From Micromonospora sp. KC723 (GTDB taxonomy: Bacteria; Actinomycetota; Actinomycetes; Mycobacteriales; Micromonosporaceae): a stretch of DNA of 57,200 nucleotides. The stretch is taken from the NCBI RefSeq assembly GCF_004348595.1, contig NZ_SMKD01000022.1:1-57200 (forward strand), written 5' to 3'. Position numbers and translations under genes: made by a program. Every line of letters begins with the position of its first letter. Position 1 is the stretch's first letter. Under the pieces are notes generated by a model, which had not been told where the DNA came from, searched no databases, and saw only the letters and a list, made by a program, of their open reading frames with translations. This document shows, in pieces, positions 8,933 to 16,898 of this stretch.

Positions 8933-9586
8933 TCACGCGTCCCCGGCGGGCTGGTAGAACGCGGTGGTGGCCTCGACCGCGGCCGCGACTTGGCTCGGTT
9001 CGCCGCCGCCGGCCAGGTGGGCCTCGCCCCGGGCGGCGGCGCTACGCCGGCTGAACTCGCGGCCGGCGGGCGATGCCCTGAACTCCTCGTGGTCAAGGAC
9101 CTCGCCGTCGCTCAGGAAGCCGGCGAGGGTTAGCAGATGCAGGTCCCAGCCGACACCGCCGGCACCGGGACCGTAGGTGGGGAACATAGGTTCTCCGACG
9201 GCGGCAGCGTGGACCAGTTCGAACTCGGTGTCTCCGGCTGATCCGGGAGACAGTCGCACCTCGACCTCGCTTGTGCCGGGCCACTCGTCCGCGCCGGGCC
9301 CGAACATCCAGGACACCCGCAGCAAGCGCGGCGGCTCGCACCGGAGGATCTCGCCATGCTCGCCGCCGTCTAGCTCGAATGTCCCGCCGAGGCGAAGGTC
9401 GCCGGTGACCGGCTTCATCCAGCGACTCAGTCACTCGGGGTTGGTGATGGCGTCCCACACGTCATCGAGGTGCGCGTTGTAGCGACGCCTCAGCTCCATC
9501 GTGTATGCCTCACCGGCGGGCAAAGTCGCCGTGCCCATCTTCCGGCGGGCCGCGGACAGCTCGTCGAGAACATCCTTCATCGTCAT
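8933..9586 (-). pseudogene. AHSA1/SRPBCC-domain gene with internal stop
   Basis: The reading from ATG 9586 gives ARRKMGTATLPAGEAYTMEL, then RRRYNAHLDDVWDAITNPE, then TGA (9431-9433). It continues in frame as LSRWMKPVTGDLRLGGTFEL and runs to 8933. This is an AHSA1/activator-of-Hsp90-like START domain protein with a single nonsense change at the residue usually R (CGA to TGA). The downstream part could restart at ATG 9418 but would lack the first strand and helix. It lies 28 bases downstream of the arsR-type gene in the same direction. ArsR/AHSA1 pairs are common in actinobacteria, with poorly known ligands. Confidence 0.8.
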
Positions 9587-9614
9587 GCTCCGTTCGGTAG
9601 GGAACCCCTCGTGC

Positions 9615-9989
9615 CTACGCTTCTTCGTTGGGCCCGCCAGGCTCGTCGTTGGCGGGTTTCCGGGTCATACGCCTGCCGCGGGCGAGCTCGGTCTCCAGTG
9701 CGTCTAGTCGCTGGTCCCAGAGCCTGCGGAACCGGTCCAGCCACGAGTCAACCTCGCTCAACGGCCCGGCCTCCACGGCGTAGAACCGACGAGCCCCCTC
9801 AGCCCGGACCGACGCGAACCCGTGCTCACGGAGAACCCGCAGATGCTGGGAGACAGCCTGCTGCGACAGTGCGAACTCGACCCGGATCACATCTGTGATT
9901 GCGCCAGCGGTCTGCTCACCGTCGGCGAGCAGCTCCAAGATCCGCCGACGCACCGGGTCGCCGAGGACGTCGAACGCGTTCACGACCAC
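9615..9989 (-). CDS. ArsR-family transcriptional regulator
   Basis: This 124-residue winged-helix repressor has the order typical of the ArsR subgroup paired with AHSA1 proteins. It begins AFDVLGDPVRRRILELLADGE and has the recognition helix LSQQAVSQHLRVLREHGFAS at about 42-61. The wing FYAVEAGPLSEVDSWLDRFRRLW follows. No metal-binding CXC motif is present, so it is not an arsenic sensor. It would autoregulate and control the broken AHSA1 gene downstream. Two short palindromes sit directly upstream of its start. Confidence 0.88.
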   Translation of the reverse strand: MVVNAFDVLGDPVRRRILELLADGEQTAGAITDVIRVEFALSQQAVSQHLRVLREHGFASVRAEGARRFYAVEAGPLSEVDSWLDRFRRLWDQRLDALETELARGRRMTRKPANDEPGGPNEEA

Positions 9990-9994
9990 ATCTT

Positions 9995-10015
9995 ACCATG
10001 GTTCACTTGTACAAG
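9995..10015. promoter_or_regulatory. Candidate ArsR operator
   Basis: Two palindromes, ACCATGGT (9995-10002) and CTTGTACAAG (10006-10015), lie within 26 bases upstream of the arsR-type start codon. That is where autorepressor sites of this family usually lie. Binding is inferred from position only. Confidence 0.4.
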
Positions 10016-10157
10016 CCGACAGTGGTATTCCCCCGAGAGGCTTTCGCGGTATCGGCATCGAAATCCTCCTCGACGAATTCCGGGCACAACCGCCTCTTCC
10101 TGGGCGCGACAGCGCTACCGGACGCACTAGGCAAGTCGCCTGCTCCTGCAGGCCGTC

Positions 10158-10266
10158 TGTGACACAGAATCCCGTATTCTCTGTCATAGGGTCGACGATC
10201 CACCCGCCGCCACCTGCCGGACACCGTCATGGCGCAAAGGGTGACTCGGCCACATTCTGTGTCACA
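10158..10266. promoter_or_regulatory. Resolution-site-like repeat array upstream of the recombinase
   Basis: TGTGACACAGAAT at 10158-10170 faces an imperfect inverted partner ATTCTCTGTCA at 10176-10186 across a 5-bp spacer (CCCGT). A perfect inverted 13-mer, ATTCTGTGTCACA, follows at 10254-10266, 21 bases before the recombinase start. A core of two inverted motifs plus accessory copies beside the recombinase gene is the layout of internal resolution sites in TnpI-type Tn3 elements. Confidence 0.6.
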
Positions 10267-10287
10267 TCGCCGCAAGGGGCCGCCGAG

Positions 10288-11235
10288 GTGTCCGTGATCC
10301 CGCTGCCGACCGCCCGGCGCCCGGTGGCGCTCGTGGTCGCCGTCGACGCGTTCCTCGACCGGTTCCGCGACGACCCCGCCACCCGCGCCACCTACATCGA
10401 GACCCTGCGCCGACTGCGCGAAACCGCCGGCGACCCACTGCCGGTCGCCGCTCTCACCCCGGAGCTCTACGAGCAGACGATGGCCCGCTGGGACGAGCGG
10501 GCCGCGAACACCTGGAACGAGCATCTGTCCGCGCTGACCTCGTTCGCCGCCTACTGCCGCCGCCAGGACTGGCTGAGCACCGACCCCGGCCGCCGTCTGG
10601 AGCGGCGCAAGGTCACCCGGATCCGAGACAAGGCCATCCCCCGCACGCGGCTGGAGCGGCTGTTCACCGACGACCGCAACCCGCTGCGCGAGCGGGTGCT
10701 CTGGCGGATGCTCTACGAGACCTGCGCCCGCGCCGAAGAGATCCTCGGCCTCGACGTGCCCGACCTCGACATGGAGTTCCGCCGCGCCCTGGTCACCGAG
10801 AAAGGCGGCGACCGCGCCTACGTCCACTGGGAGACCCCCACCGCCCGCCTGCTGCCCCGGCTACTGGCCGGCCGCACCGCCGGCCCGGTGTTCCTCGCCG
10901 ACCGGCGCGCACCCGCCGCCGGTCGCCGCGCACCAGCCCTGCGCGACATCTGCCCCGACACCGGCCGCGGCAGGCTGTCCTACCCGCGCGCCGAGTACCT
11001 GTTCAAACAGGCATCCCAGCTCCACGACCCCCACGGCACCGGGTACACCCTGCATCAACTGCGCCACTCCGGGCTGACGCACCTCGCGGCCAAGGGCCGC
11101 AGCGCCGCCGAACTCCAGGCCAAGTCCCGCCACCAGCACCTGGCCACCCTCGGCATATACGTCCGACTCGGCGAGGAGACCTCCGCCCGCATCACCGCCG
11201 AAAACGACGAGCACCACCGCCGGCACCGGCGCTGA
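10288..11235 (+). CDS. Tyrosine recombinase (cointegrate resolvase-like integrase)
   Basis: This 315-residue phage-integrase-family protein has a SAM-like core-binding domain at about 10-105 and a catalytic domain at 125-305. The catalytic residues are visible: R148 in CARAEE, H256 and R259 in LHQLRHS, H284 in RHQHLATLG, and Y291 in GIYVRLG. GTG 10288 follows AAGGGG at good spacing. A longer upstream extension would run through the repeat array and is unlikely. In this Tn3 element it probably resolves cointegrates at the repeats just upstream, in place of a serine resolvase. It could also be an integrase captured from another element. Confidence 0.85.
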   Translation: MSVIPLPTARRPVALVVAVDAFLDRFRDDPATRATYIETLRRLRETAGDPLPVAALTPELYEQTMARWDERAANTWNEHLSALTSFAAYCRRQDWLSTDPGRRLERRKVTRIRDKAIPRTRLERLFTDDRNPLRERVLWRMLYETCARAEEILGLDVPDLDMEFRRALVTEKGGDRAYVHWETPTARLLPRLLAGRTAGPVFLADRRAPAAGRRAPALRDICPDTGRGRLSYPRAEYLFKQASQLHDPHGTGYTLHQLRHSGLTHLAAKGRSAAELQAKSRHQHLATLGIYVRLGEETSARITAENDEHHRRHRR

Positions 11236-11336
11236 TCCCGCATCCCACGTACCGGGATCATGAAAAGCGGCGAAGCGCCTCCCGCGCGACCCGCCACTCT
11301 GGGGCCGGCGTCCCTGGTACCGGCCTAGATCAACTG

Positions 11337-11374
11337 CTTAGCGTTGTTTTTGGTCTGGAAACTACGGGCGGGCC
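11337..11374 (-). repeat. Tn3-type terminal inverted repeat, right
   Basis: This is the complement of the left end with one mismatch (CAACGCTAAG against CAACGGTAAG at the inner side). GGTA directly follows, as it directly precedes the left end. Confidence 0.92.
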
Positions 11375-11558
11375 GGTAAGGGCGCGCAGCTTCATTTGTG
11401 ACCCAAGGGAGACCCAGCCTCCCGGCCGTCGCCTCTGGCACCACCACCCGGACGTCCTCCCGGCCAGCTGCGCGAGCTGTTCGGAGATGATCAGAGGGTG
11501 GGAGCCGCTCGGCGGACACCGCCGACAGCCGTGTGCCCAGCCTCTGTGGGCGGAACAC
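11375..11558. other. Right half of split terminator and flank
   Basis: CGCGCAGC at 11383-11390, followed by TTCATTT, completes the stem begun at 4821. Beyond it, up to the end of the next gene, I see no further feature. Confidence 0.45.
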
Positions 11559-14063
11559 CTAGCCTGACCGCCTCGGCGCCCAACCCGCCTCGGGCGCACC
11601 TAACCCGTACCCTGCGTCAAAGCGGGCTCGCCTACCGGTCAGGGGTGCTACCGGGCCGCACGTGTCAGCGACCATATCGGTAGTCGGTGTAAGCCCCGCC
11701 CACGAGAGCGGGAGCGCACGGAGCCCGGCCGCCGCCGGATGCCGCAGGTCATCGAAGATGTTCAGGGCTTGTCGCCAGGCGACCAACGCCGCCTCTCCAT
11801 CCCCGGCAAGTTGGTGGCAGTCACCCAGGTGCACGAGGGTGTCGGCCTCGTGGTAACGGTCGCCGGACTCCCGATACAGCGTGACCGCCCGCTGGTAGGT
11901 CACTGCGGCCTCGGCGCACCGGCCGAGCTGGTGGTAGGTGTAGCCGAGGCTGTCCAAGGTGGCGGGAGACTCGTGCGGCGAACCGAGCTCGGTCTGAAGT
12001 TTGACGGCCTGACGGCAGCAGTCCAGCGCGCGTTCGTACCTGCCGAGCAGCGCGTGGTACCACCCGACGACACCCAGCGACGACGCGTACCCGGGCCGGT
12101 GGCCCGCGACGTGGAACAGATTCAGGGCCGTGTGGGCGTGCTCCAGCGCCGCCTCGTACCGGCCGGACAGCTCCAGGGTCAACGACAGGTTGAGGTGGCA
12201 GTGCGCTTCGCCGGCGCGGTCGCCGATCCGCCGGCACAGGTCGATCGCCTCCTCCAGCTGTGCGTGGGCGTCGGCGTATCTACCCAGACGGTTGCCGGCA
12301 CGGGCCAGGAAACGCAAGGCGTGGATCCGCCCGACCTCGTTGCCGGCCTGGGTGGCGGCCATCAGCGCGATGCCCTGCACGGCAACCAGATCCTGCCAGT
12401 GACCGCGCCAGTCGAGATAGGTGGTCAGCGCCCACGCCAACTGCCAGGCATGCGCGGCGAAACCGTGGACGGCGGCGAGCCCCACCGCACCGACCAGGAC
12501 CCGGTGTTCGTTCTCCAGCCAGCGCCGCGCGTGGTCGCGGTCGCTCAGACCTTCGCACGTCACGCCTGGGGCCGACGGGACGAGGGCGATCGGGTCCCCC
12601 GCCGGATACAGCAGCATGGCTGCGGTGTACGCCGTACGCAGGTAGTGGTCCAGGATGCGGCGCACTACCGCGCGGCGCCGTTTCGGACCGTCGACGAGGC
12701 GCGTCTGTTCCGAGGCGAAGACCCGTAGCAGGTCGTGCATCGCGTACCTGCCCGGCACGCGCTCGACGACCAGTCGCGCGCGGGTGAGCTCGGCCAGCGC
12801 CGGGCGTACTGCCGCCGGCGGGACGCCCGCGATGCTCGCCGCAGCTTCCGCGGTCAGGTCCGGACCGGGATGTCCGCCTATCCACCGGAACAGCTTCGCT
12901 GCCGGCGGGCGCAACTGGCGGTACGAGCCGGCGAACGCGGCGCGCGGGTCGGCGGTGGGGTCTTCGGTGGCGAACGGGTCGAGGGTGTCCCGCGCGTTGC
13001 GGAGTTCCTCGGCGAGGGCCGCCAGCGGGAAGGTTGGCCGAGTGCCTGCCCGCGCGGCCACGACTGCCAGGGCCAGCGGCAGAGCGGCACAGCAGCGGAT
13101 CAACTCGTCGACGGTCTCCAGTTCGGCCGCCACCCGCACGCTGCCCAACCGCCGGGCCAGCAGGTCGCGGGCCTCCGCGAGTGACAGTACGTCGAGCTCG
13201 ATGTGGTGCGCTCCCTCCACCGCGGCCAGCCCGGTCATCTGACTGCGGCTGGTCACCACCGTGAGGCAACTGGACGTCCCGGGCAGCAGGGGCCGGATCT
13301 GGTCGGCGTCGCGCGCGTCGTCCAGAACGATCAGCATCCGCCGGCCCGCGACGAGGCTTCGGTAGAGGCCCTCCTGCGCGGCGCCGCTTCGCGGCACGGC
13401 GCGCGCGCTCACGCCCAGCGCGTCGAGCAGGTCCAGCCTCGCCTCGGCCGGGCTGACCGGCGGTCGGCCCGGATCGAACCCGCGCAGGTTGACGAAGATC
13501 TGACCGTCCGGAAAGTGGCCGGCCACCCGGTGGGCCCAGTGCACGGCGAGGGAGGTCTTCCCGACACCCGCGCCGCCGCAGACCACGGCAACGGTGCCGG
13601 CGGGGACGACCCGGACGGACTCCGGGCCGACATCGGCGGTCTGCCTGCGAAGCAGGGCGTCCAATCCGGCCAGTTCTCGGGTACGCCCGGCGAAGGGGAA
13701 GCCCACCAGCGGTAGCTGCCGCGGCACCGGAGAGTCCGTAGTCGCCTTCGAGCGCCGGCGGCTCTCCTGCGCGCGGTCCCGGGCCGTGGCCAGCGCTCCG
13801 CGCTCAACCGGGGTCGCGCCGAGCAGGGTGACGAGCATGTCGAAGCGGTCCGTCGGCGGCATGACCTGCCCGTTGAAGTAGCCGGCGAACGTACCGATCG
13901 ACCAGCCGGTCCGAGCCGCCAGTTCGCGGTAGGTGAGTTCGGGTCCGCCGCATTGACGGGCCTGCCGGCGACGTAGTTGGCGGAGCAGGTGAGCCACTTG
14001 CTCGGCCGGCGTCCCCACAACGGGGTGTTCCAGGCCAACGACCAGGGACGGCTCATGTGTCAT
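11559..14063 (-). CDS. XRE-type HTH / NB-ARC ATPase / TPR regulator
   Basis: This 834-residue STAND-type signalling protein carries an N-terminal helix-turn-helix at about 40-85 (LTYRELAARTGWSIGTFAGY). A linker is followed by an NB-ARC ATPase with Walker A CGGAGVGKTS at 162-171 and Walker B MLIVLDDA near 247. A winged-helix segment with MHDLLRVFA near 455-463 precedes C-terminal TPR repeats at about 560-800. Such proteins resemble AfsR/SARP-type regulators without the BTAD domain and usually control neighbouring secondary-metabolism or secreted-protein genes. The gene is divergent from the discoidin-domain gene at 14372, with three GTTCA repeats between them. Ligand and partner are unknown. 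Confidence 0.85.
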   Translation of the reverse strand: MTHEPSLVVGLEHPVVGTPAEQVAHLLRQLRRRQARQCGGPELTYRELAARTGWSIGTFAGYFNGQVMPPTDRFDMLVTLLGATPVERGALATARDRAQESRRRSKATTDSPVPRQLPLVGFPFAGRTRELAGLDALLRRQTADVGPESVRVVPAGTVAVVCGGAGVGKTSLAVHWAHRVAGHFPDGQIFVNLRGFDPGRPPVSPAEARLDLLDALGVSARAVPRSGAAQEGLYRSLVAGRRMLIVLDDARDADQIRPLLPGTSSCLTVVTSRSQMTGLAAVEGAHHIELDVLSLAEARDLLARRLGSVRVAAELETVDELIRCCAALPLALAVVAARAGTRPTFPLAALAEELRNARDTLDPFATEDPTADPRAAFAGSYRQLRPPAAKLFRWIGGHPGPDLTAEAAASIAGVPPAAVRPALAELTRARLVVERVPGRYAMHDLLRVFASEQTRLVDGPKRRRAVVRRILDHYLRTAYTAAMLLYPAGDPIALVPSAPGVTCEGLSDRDHARRWLENEHRVLVGAVGLAAVHGFAAHAWQLAWALTTYLDWRGHWQDLVAVQGIALMAATQAGNEVGRIHALRFLARAGNRLGRYADAHAQLEEAIDLCRRIGDRAGEAHCHLNLSLTLELSGRYEAALEHAHTALNLFHVAGHRPGYASSLGVVGWYHALLGRYERALDCCRQAVKLQTELGSPHESPATLDSLGYTYHQLGRCAEAAVTYQRAVTLYRESGDRYHEADTLVHLGDCHQLAGDGEAALVAWRQALNIFDDLRHPAAAGLRALPLSWAGLTPTTDMVADTCGPVAPLTGRRARFDAGYGLGAPEAGWAPRRSG

Positions 14064-14246
14064 GCTTCATGACCTCCGCAGGTAGGTCCCGGCCCGCGCC
14101 GGCCCCTCGGCCGCTGTGAGTGCCGCTGACATGACTCTATGCATCGGTTGCGCTACCAAGGGAGATCGTCTCGCCAAGTGGTCGGCCGGCTCCCCTGAGG
14201 GCGGCGCGCGCGGCAGACGCCCCGACGTGTGGAACCGTCGACCGCC

Positions 14247-14276
14247 GTTCAGTGATGTTCAAGGATGTTCAGGATC
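14247..14276 (+). promoter_or_regulatory. Three GTTCA direct repeats at 10-bp spacing
   Basis: GTTCA occurs at 14247, 14257 and 14267, exactly one helical turn apart (GTTCAGTGAT, GTTCAAGGAT, GTTCAGGATC). It sits about 100 bases before the secreted-protein gene and in the region shared with the divergent NB-ARC regulator. The layout suits a regulator that binds direct repeats, such as SARP/AfsR or OmpR-type proteins. The rest of the interval 14064-14371 shows nothing else I can name. Confidence 0.5.
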
Positions 14277-14371
14277 TGCGGCGAGCGGTCCCCGGCGAAG
14301 ACATCATCTGGACGGCACGCCTGCGCGGCACGGGCCGCGCGGGCCGTTGAGGTTCCGCGAAAGGGGAGACC

Positions 14372-16015
14372 GTGAGCATGGCCGTCCGCAGCACCGGCCG
14401 AGGAGGCGGGTCCGCGAGGCGGGCCTTGGTGGCCCTCCTCGGCGTGGCGCTCGTCGCCACGACCGTGGCCAGTCCGGCCCACGCCGGCGAGGAGAGGGCC
14501 GCGGCACCTGCCGCAGTTCCCTCCCCGCCGCAGGTTGAAGTCCAGATCCACTCGCGACTGCAGAATCTCCTGACCCCGGCCTTGTCCGCCGCGGCGGACA
14601 CCCAGGTACGGGCACTGGTCCGCAACATCGTCGCCCGACAGTTCGACGGCGACACCAACGCCCTGTGGTCGACCGTGATCCAGGAGGCCGAGGAAAGCTA
14701 CATCGTGGACCCGTACGCCTCTGACTGGCTCGCGCTCAAGGACGCCGTTGCGCAGTTCCACAACATCGACGGATACAGGTTCGATCCGCAGGTCTACATT
14801 CCGAACTTCGACGAGGGAATCGTCCCGGCGTCAACGGTGACGATGGCGGTCGCGCCCGCCGACCAGAACGCGACCTCGACGACGGGCTACCGGCTCGACC
14901 AGTCCGGCAACGTGGAGACGATCTCCTCACCGATCGACGAGACCTACGTCGAGACCAACGAGGTGTGGGTGCTCTCCGTCAACGAGCGCATCGACACCGG
15001 CGAAGCGGCACACATCGCCGACTCGCCGGCGCCCGGCAAGGTGAAGAAGGGCAGCCAGGCCGTCAAGGGCATCGATGCCGGTGACGCCGACGCCACCAAG
15101 ATCGGGCCGATGTCCGTCTGCAACCCCACCGGCCTGCGTAACAACCAGGGCGAGGAATACCTCCAGCGCTGGCGCGTGCCCAACAAGAACTCGTTCGGCG
15201 GGCTCTTCGAGGGCAAGCGGGAGATGCGGCTCGTGGTGGTCACCAGCACCGGCGTAGTGATCAAGAATTACCTGTTCCCGAAGGTGAAGCGCAAGCACAT
15301 CGACCAGTGGCAGAACTCGAACGTGTTCATCACCACCTGGGACCGCGCCGTATGGGGTGAGGCGATGGGCTACCAGTGGTACGAACTGGACGGCGGCAAG
15401 ACGACCAGCAGCACGATCAGCGTCCCGATCCAGGGCGGCGGAACGATCAGCACCACGGTGACCAGCCAGGAACGCGACGACGACGGGGGCAGCACGGCGG
15501 TGCTGTTCTCCGAGTCGACCTACCGCGAGTACGACACCGGACCGGTTCGGTTCAACATGTGCAGCCAGGGCGGCGACGGTGGCACCGGCAACGACAACTT
15601 CGCCTGCGGCGCGATCGCGTCGGCCTCCAGCACCTTCTCGGGCTACTCCCCGTCGCGCACCACGGACTGCAACCGGGACACCCGACTTGGTGGCTCGTAC
15701 AGCTGGGCCAACGCGTTGGGCACCTGGCCCCCGAGCAACCCCGAGTGGGTGCAGGCCGACTTCGGCGTCAACCGGACGATCCGAAGGGTGGTCGTCTACA
15801 CCAGCGCGGGGTACCCGATCCGGGACTTCGACGTGCAGGTGTGGAACGGCGTCACCTACGTGACGGTGGCCTCGGTGACGGGCAACACCCAGCTCGCCGT
15901 CACTGTCAACTTCACCGCGCGGACGACCAGGATCGTCCGGATCCTCGGCCGCAGCGGCCCGAACCACCAGCAGACCTACGTACGGGTGAACGAACTCGAG
16001 GCGTACGCGATCTAG
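14372..16015 (+). CDS. Secreted protein with C-terminal F5/8 type C (discoidin) domain
   Basis: This 547-residue exported protein has a Sec signal peptide (hydrophobic ALVALLGVALVATTVA, cleavage likely after AHA at about 38). The middle region of about 350 residues belongs to no family I recognise. It contains a Trp/Tyr-rich segment around NVFITTWDRAVWGEAMGYQW. The last 135 residues form a discoidin-like carbohydrate-binding fold with SSTFSGYSPSRTTDCNRDTR and WVQADFGVNRTIRRVVVYTS. The start is GTG 14372 or ATG 14378, behind AAGGGGAG. A binding or adhesive role at the cell surface or on polysaccharide is likely. Its promoter region is shared with the NB-ARC regulator. Confidence 0.75.
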   Translation: MSMAVRSTGRGGGSARRALVALLGVALVATTVASPAHAGEERAAAPAAVPSPPQVEVQIHSRLQNLLTPALSAAADTQVRALVRNIVARQFDGDTNALWSTVIQEAEESYIVDPYASDWLALKDAVAQFHNIDGYRFDPQVYIPNFDEGIVPASTVTMAVAPADQNATSTTGYRLDQSGNVETISSPIDETYVETNEVWVLSVNERIDTGEAAHIADSPAPGKVKKGSQAVKGIDAGDADATKIGPMSVCNPTGLRNNQGEEYLQRWRVPNKNSFGGLFEGKREMRLVVVTSTGVVIKNYLFPKVKRKHIDQWQNSNVFITTWDRAVWGEAMGYQWYELDGGKTTSSTISVPIQGGGTISTTVTSQERDDDGGSTAVLFSESTYREYDTGPVRFNMCSQGGDGGTGNDNFACGAIASASSTFSGYSPSRTTDCNRDTRLGGSYSWANALGTWPPSNPEWVQADFGVNRTIRRVVVYTSAGYPIRDFDVQVWNGVTYVTVASVTGNTQLAVTVNFTARTTRIVRILGRSGPNHQQTYVRVNELEAYAI

Positions 16016-16304
16016 GGCCGAAGCGCCGCGGGCGGGGGTGGGCCGAGCGGAGCCCATCCCTGCCTGCGGCGCAGCGGTTCAACTTCCGGGCGGGGAACTG
16101 CTCCGCCTTGCTGCGTAGCGTCAGAGCCGCCCACCCTCAAGATTGTCTCAAGCTCTCCGGTGATTCCTGGTGGTCGATGTATGGCGGTCGAAACAATCGT
16201 GTCAATGAATCGAGCGGTGGTTCGGTCACTGGCCCGATCCCGCGGCTCGAACGGCGGCCGTGGCGTGGGCGTGGGCCCATCCTGGCCACGTACGAGGAGG
16301 CACG
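16016..16304. other. Intergenic region
   Basis: There is no coding sequence and no clear hairpin between the discoidin-domain gene and the next secreted-protein gene. The interval presumably holds the promoter of the latter, but I see no convincing -35/-10 pair. Confidence 0.4.
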
Positions 16305-16742
16305 ATGATCGGAAAGCTCACCAGAGTCGCCGTGACGCTGGGCGCGGCGACTGGCATGGCCGTCGTCGCTACCCCGGGGGCGGCCTCCGCGGCGAACAAC
16401 GGGTACGCGTGGGCGTGCTGGAAGGCTCCTGACGACACGATCAACGGTGGGTGCGCCAAGCTCTACGCGAATGGCGAGATCCTGCGGCTGGAGGACTTCC
16501 AGGCCGACGGCTGGGGCACCCGGGCGCAGATCCAGAAGTTCTTGCCCGACGGCAACGGCGTCAAGCGCTGGGTCAACCACGGCGATCCCTGCTTCGATGA
16601 CACCAGCACGAGCAACACCAACGGCGGCATGACCGTGTGCGACTACAACACCGCCGAGAACATCCCGATCAGGGTGCACGTGTGGGCGTCGCGCAACGGT
16701 GTGTACAAGCACCACAACTACAGCCCGTCGATTCAGAGCTGA
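16305..16742 (+). CDS. Small secreted protein of unknown function
   Basis: This 145-residue protein starts behind GAGGAGG, with a signal peptide LTRVAVTLGAATGMAVVATP and cleavage near AASAA at about 28. The mature part of about 115 residues has four cysteines (in AWACW, NGGCAK, GDPCFD and TVCDYN), suggesting two disulfides. It is rich in Asn, Trp and Gly, and no catalytic motif is evident. It lies upstream of a strong convergent terminator. Position between carbohydrate-active genes hints at an extracellular role, but function is unknown. Confidence 0.75.
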   Translation: MIGKLTRVAVTLGAATGMAVVATPGAASAANNGYAWACWKAPDDTINGGCAKLYANGEILRLEDFQADGWGTRAQIQKFLPDGNGVKRWVNHGDPCFDDTSTSNTNGGMTVCDYNTAENIPIRVHVWASRNGVYKHHNYSPSIQS

Positions 16743-16756
16743 CCGAGCCGCCTACA

Positions 16757-16795
16757 GGGATTGCCCCGCCGACGATCCGCCGGCGGGGCAATCCC
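16757..16795. terminator. Bidirectional intrinsic terminator
   Basis: A perfect 15-bp stem (16757-16771 with 16781-16795) and a 9-base loop sit between the small secreted protein gene and the convergent arabinanase gene. Confidence 0.8.
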
Positions 16796-16898
16796 TTCCC
16801 GGAACAACGCTCGTGAGCACTGCCGCCAGCGCCGGGCGCAGGTGGAGGACGGCGGCGCGGACGGGTTGTCGCCGCCGGACGTCGGACGGCGGAGGCTA

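Larger units (their letters stand above)
4844..11374. mobile_element. Tn3-family transposon with tyrosine-recombinase resolution module
   Basis: The element is 6,531 bp. It is bounded by 38-bp inverted repeats that match at 37 positions and end internally in the Tn3-typical ACG(G/C)TAAG. It carries tnpA on the left, then a methyltransferase, an inactivated AHSA1 gene with its ArsR regulator, a repeat array resembling a resolution site, and a tyrosine recombinase on the right. A tyrosine recombinase in place of a serine resolvase recalls the TnpI-type or TnpS/T-type Tn3 branches. tnpA shows a possible frameshift near its start, so autonomous transposition is uncertain. Confidence 0.9.
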
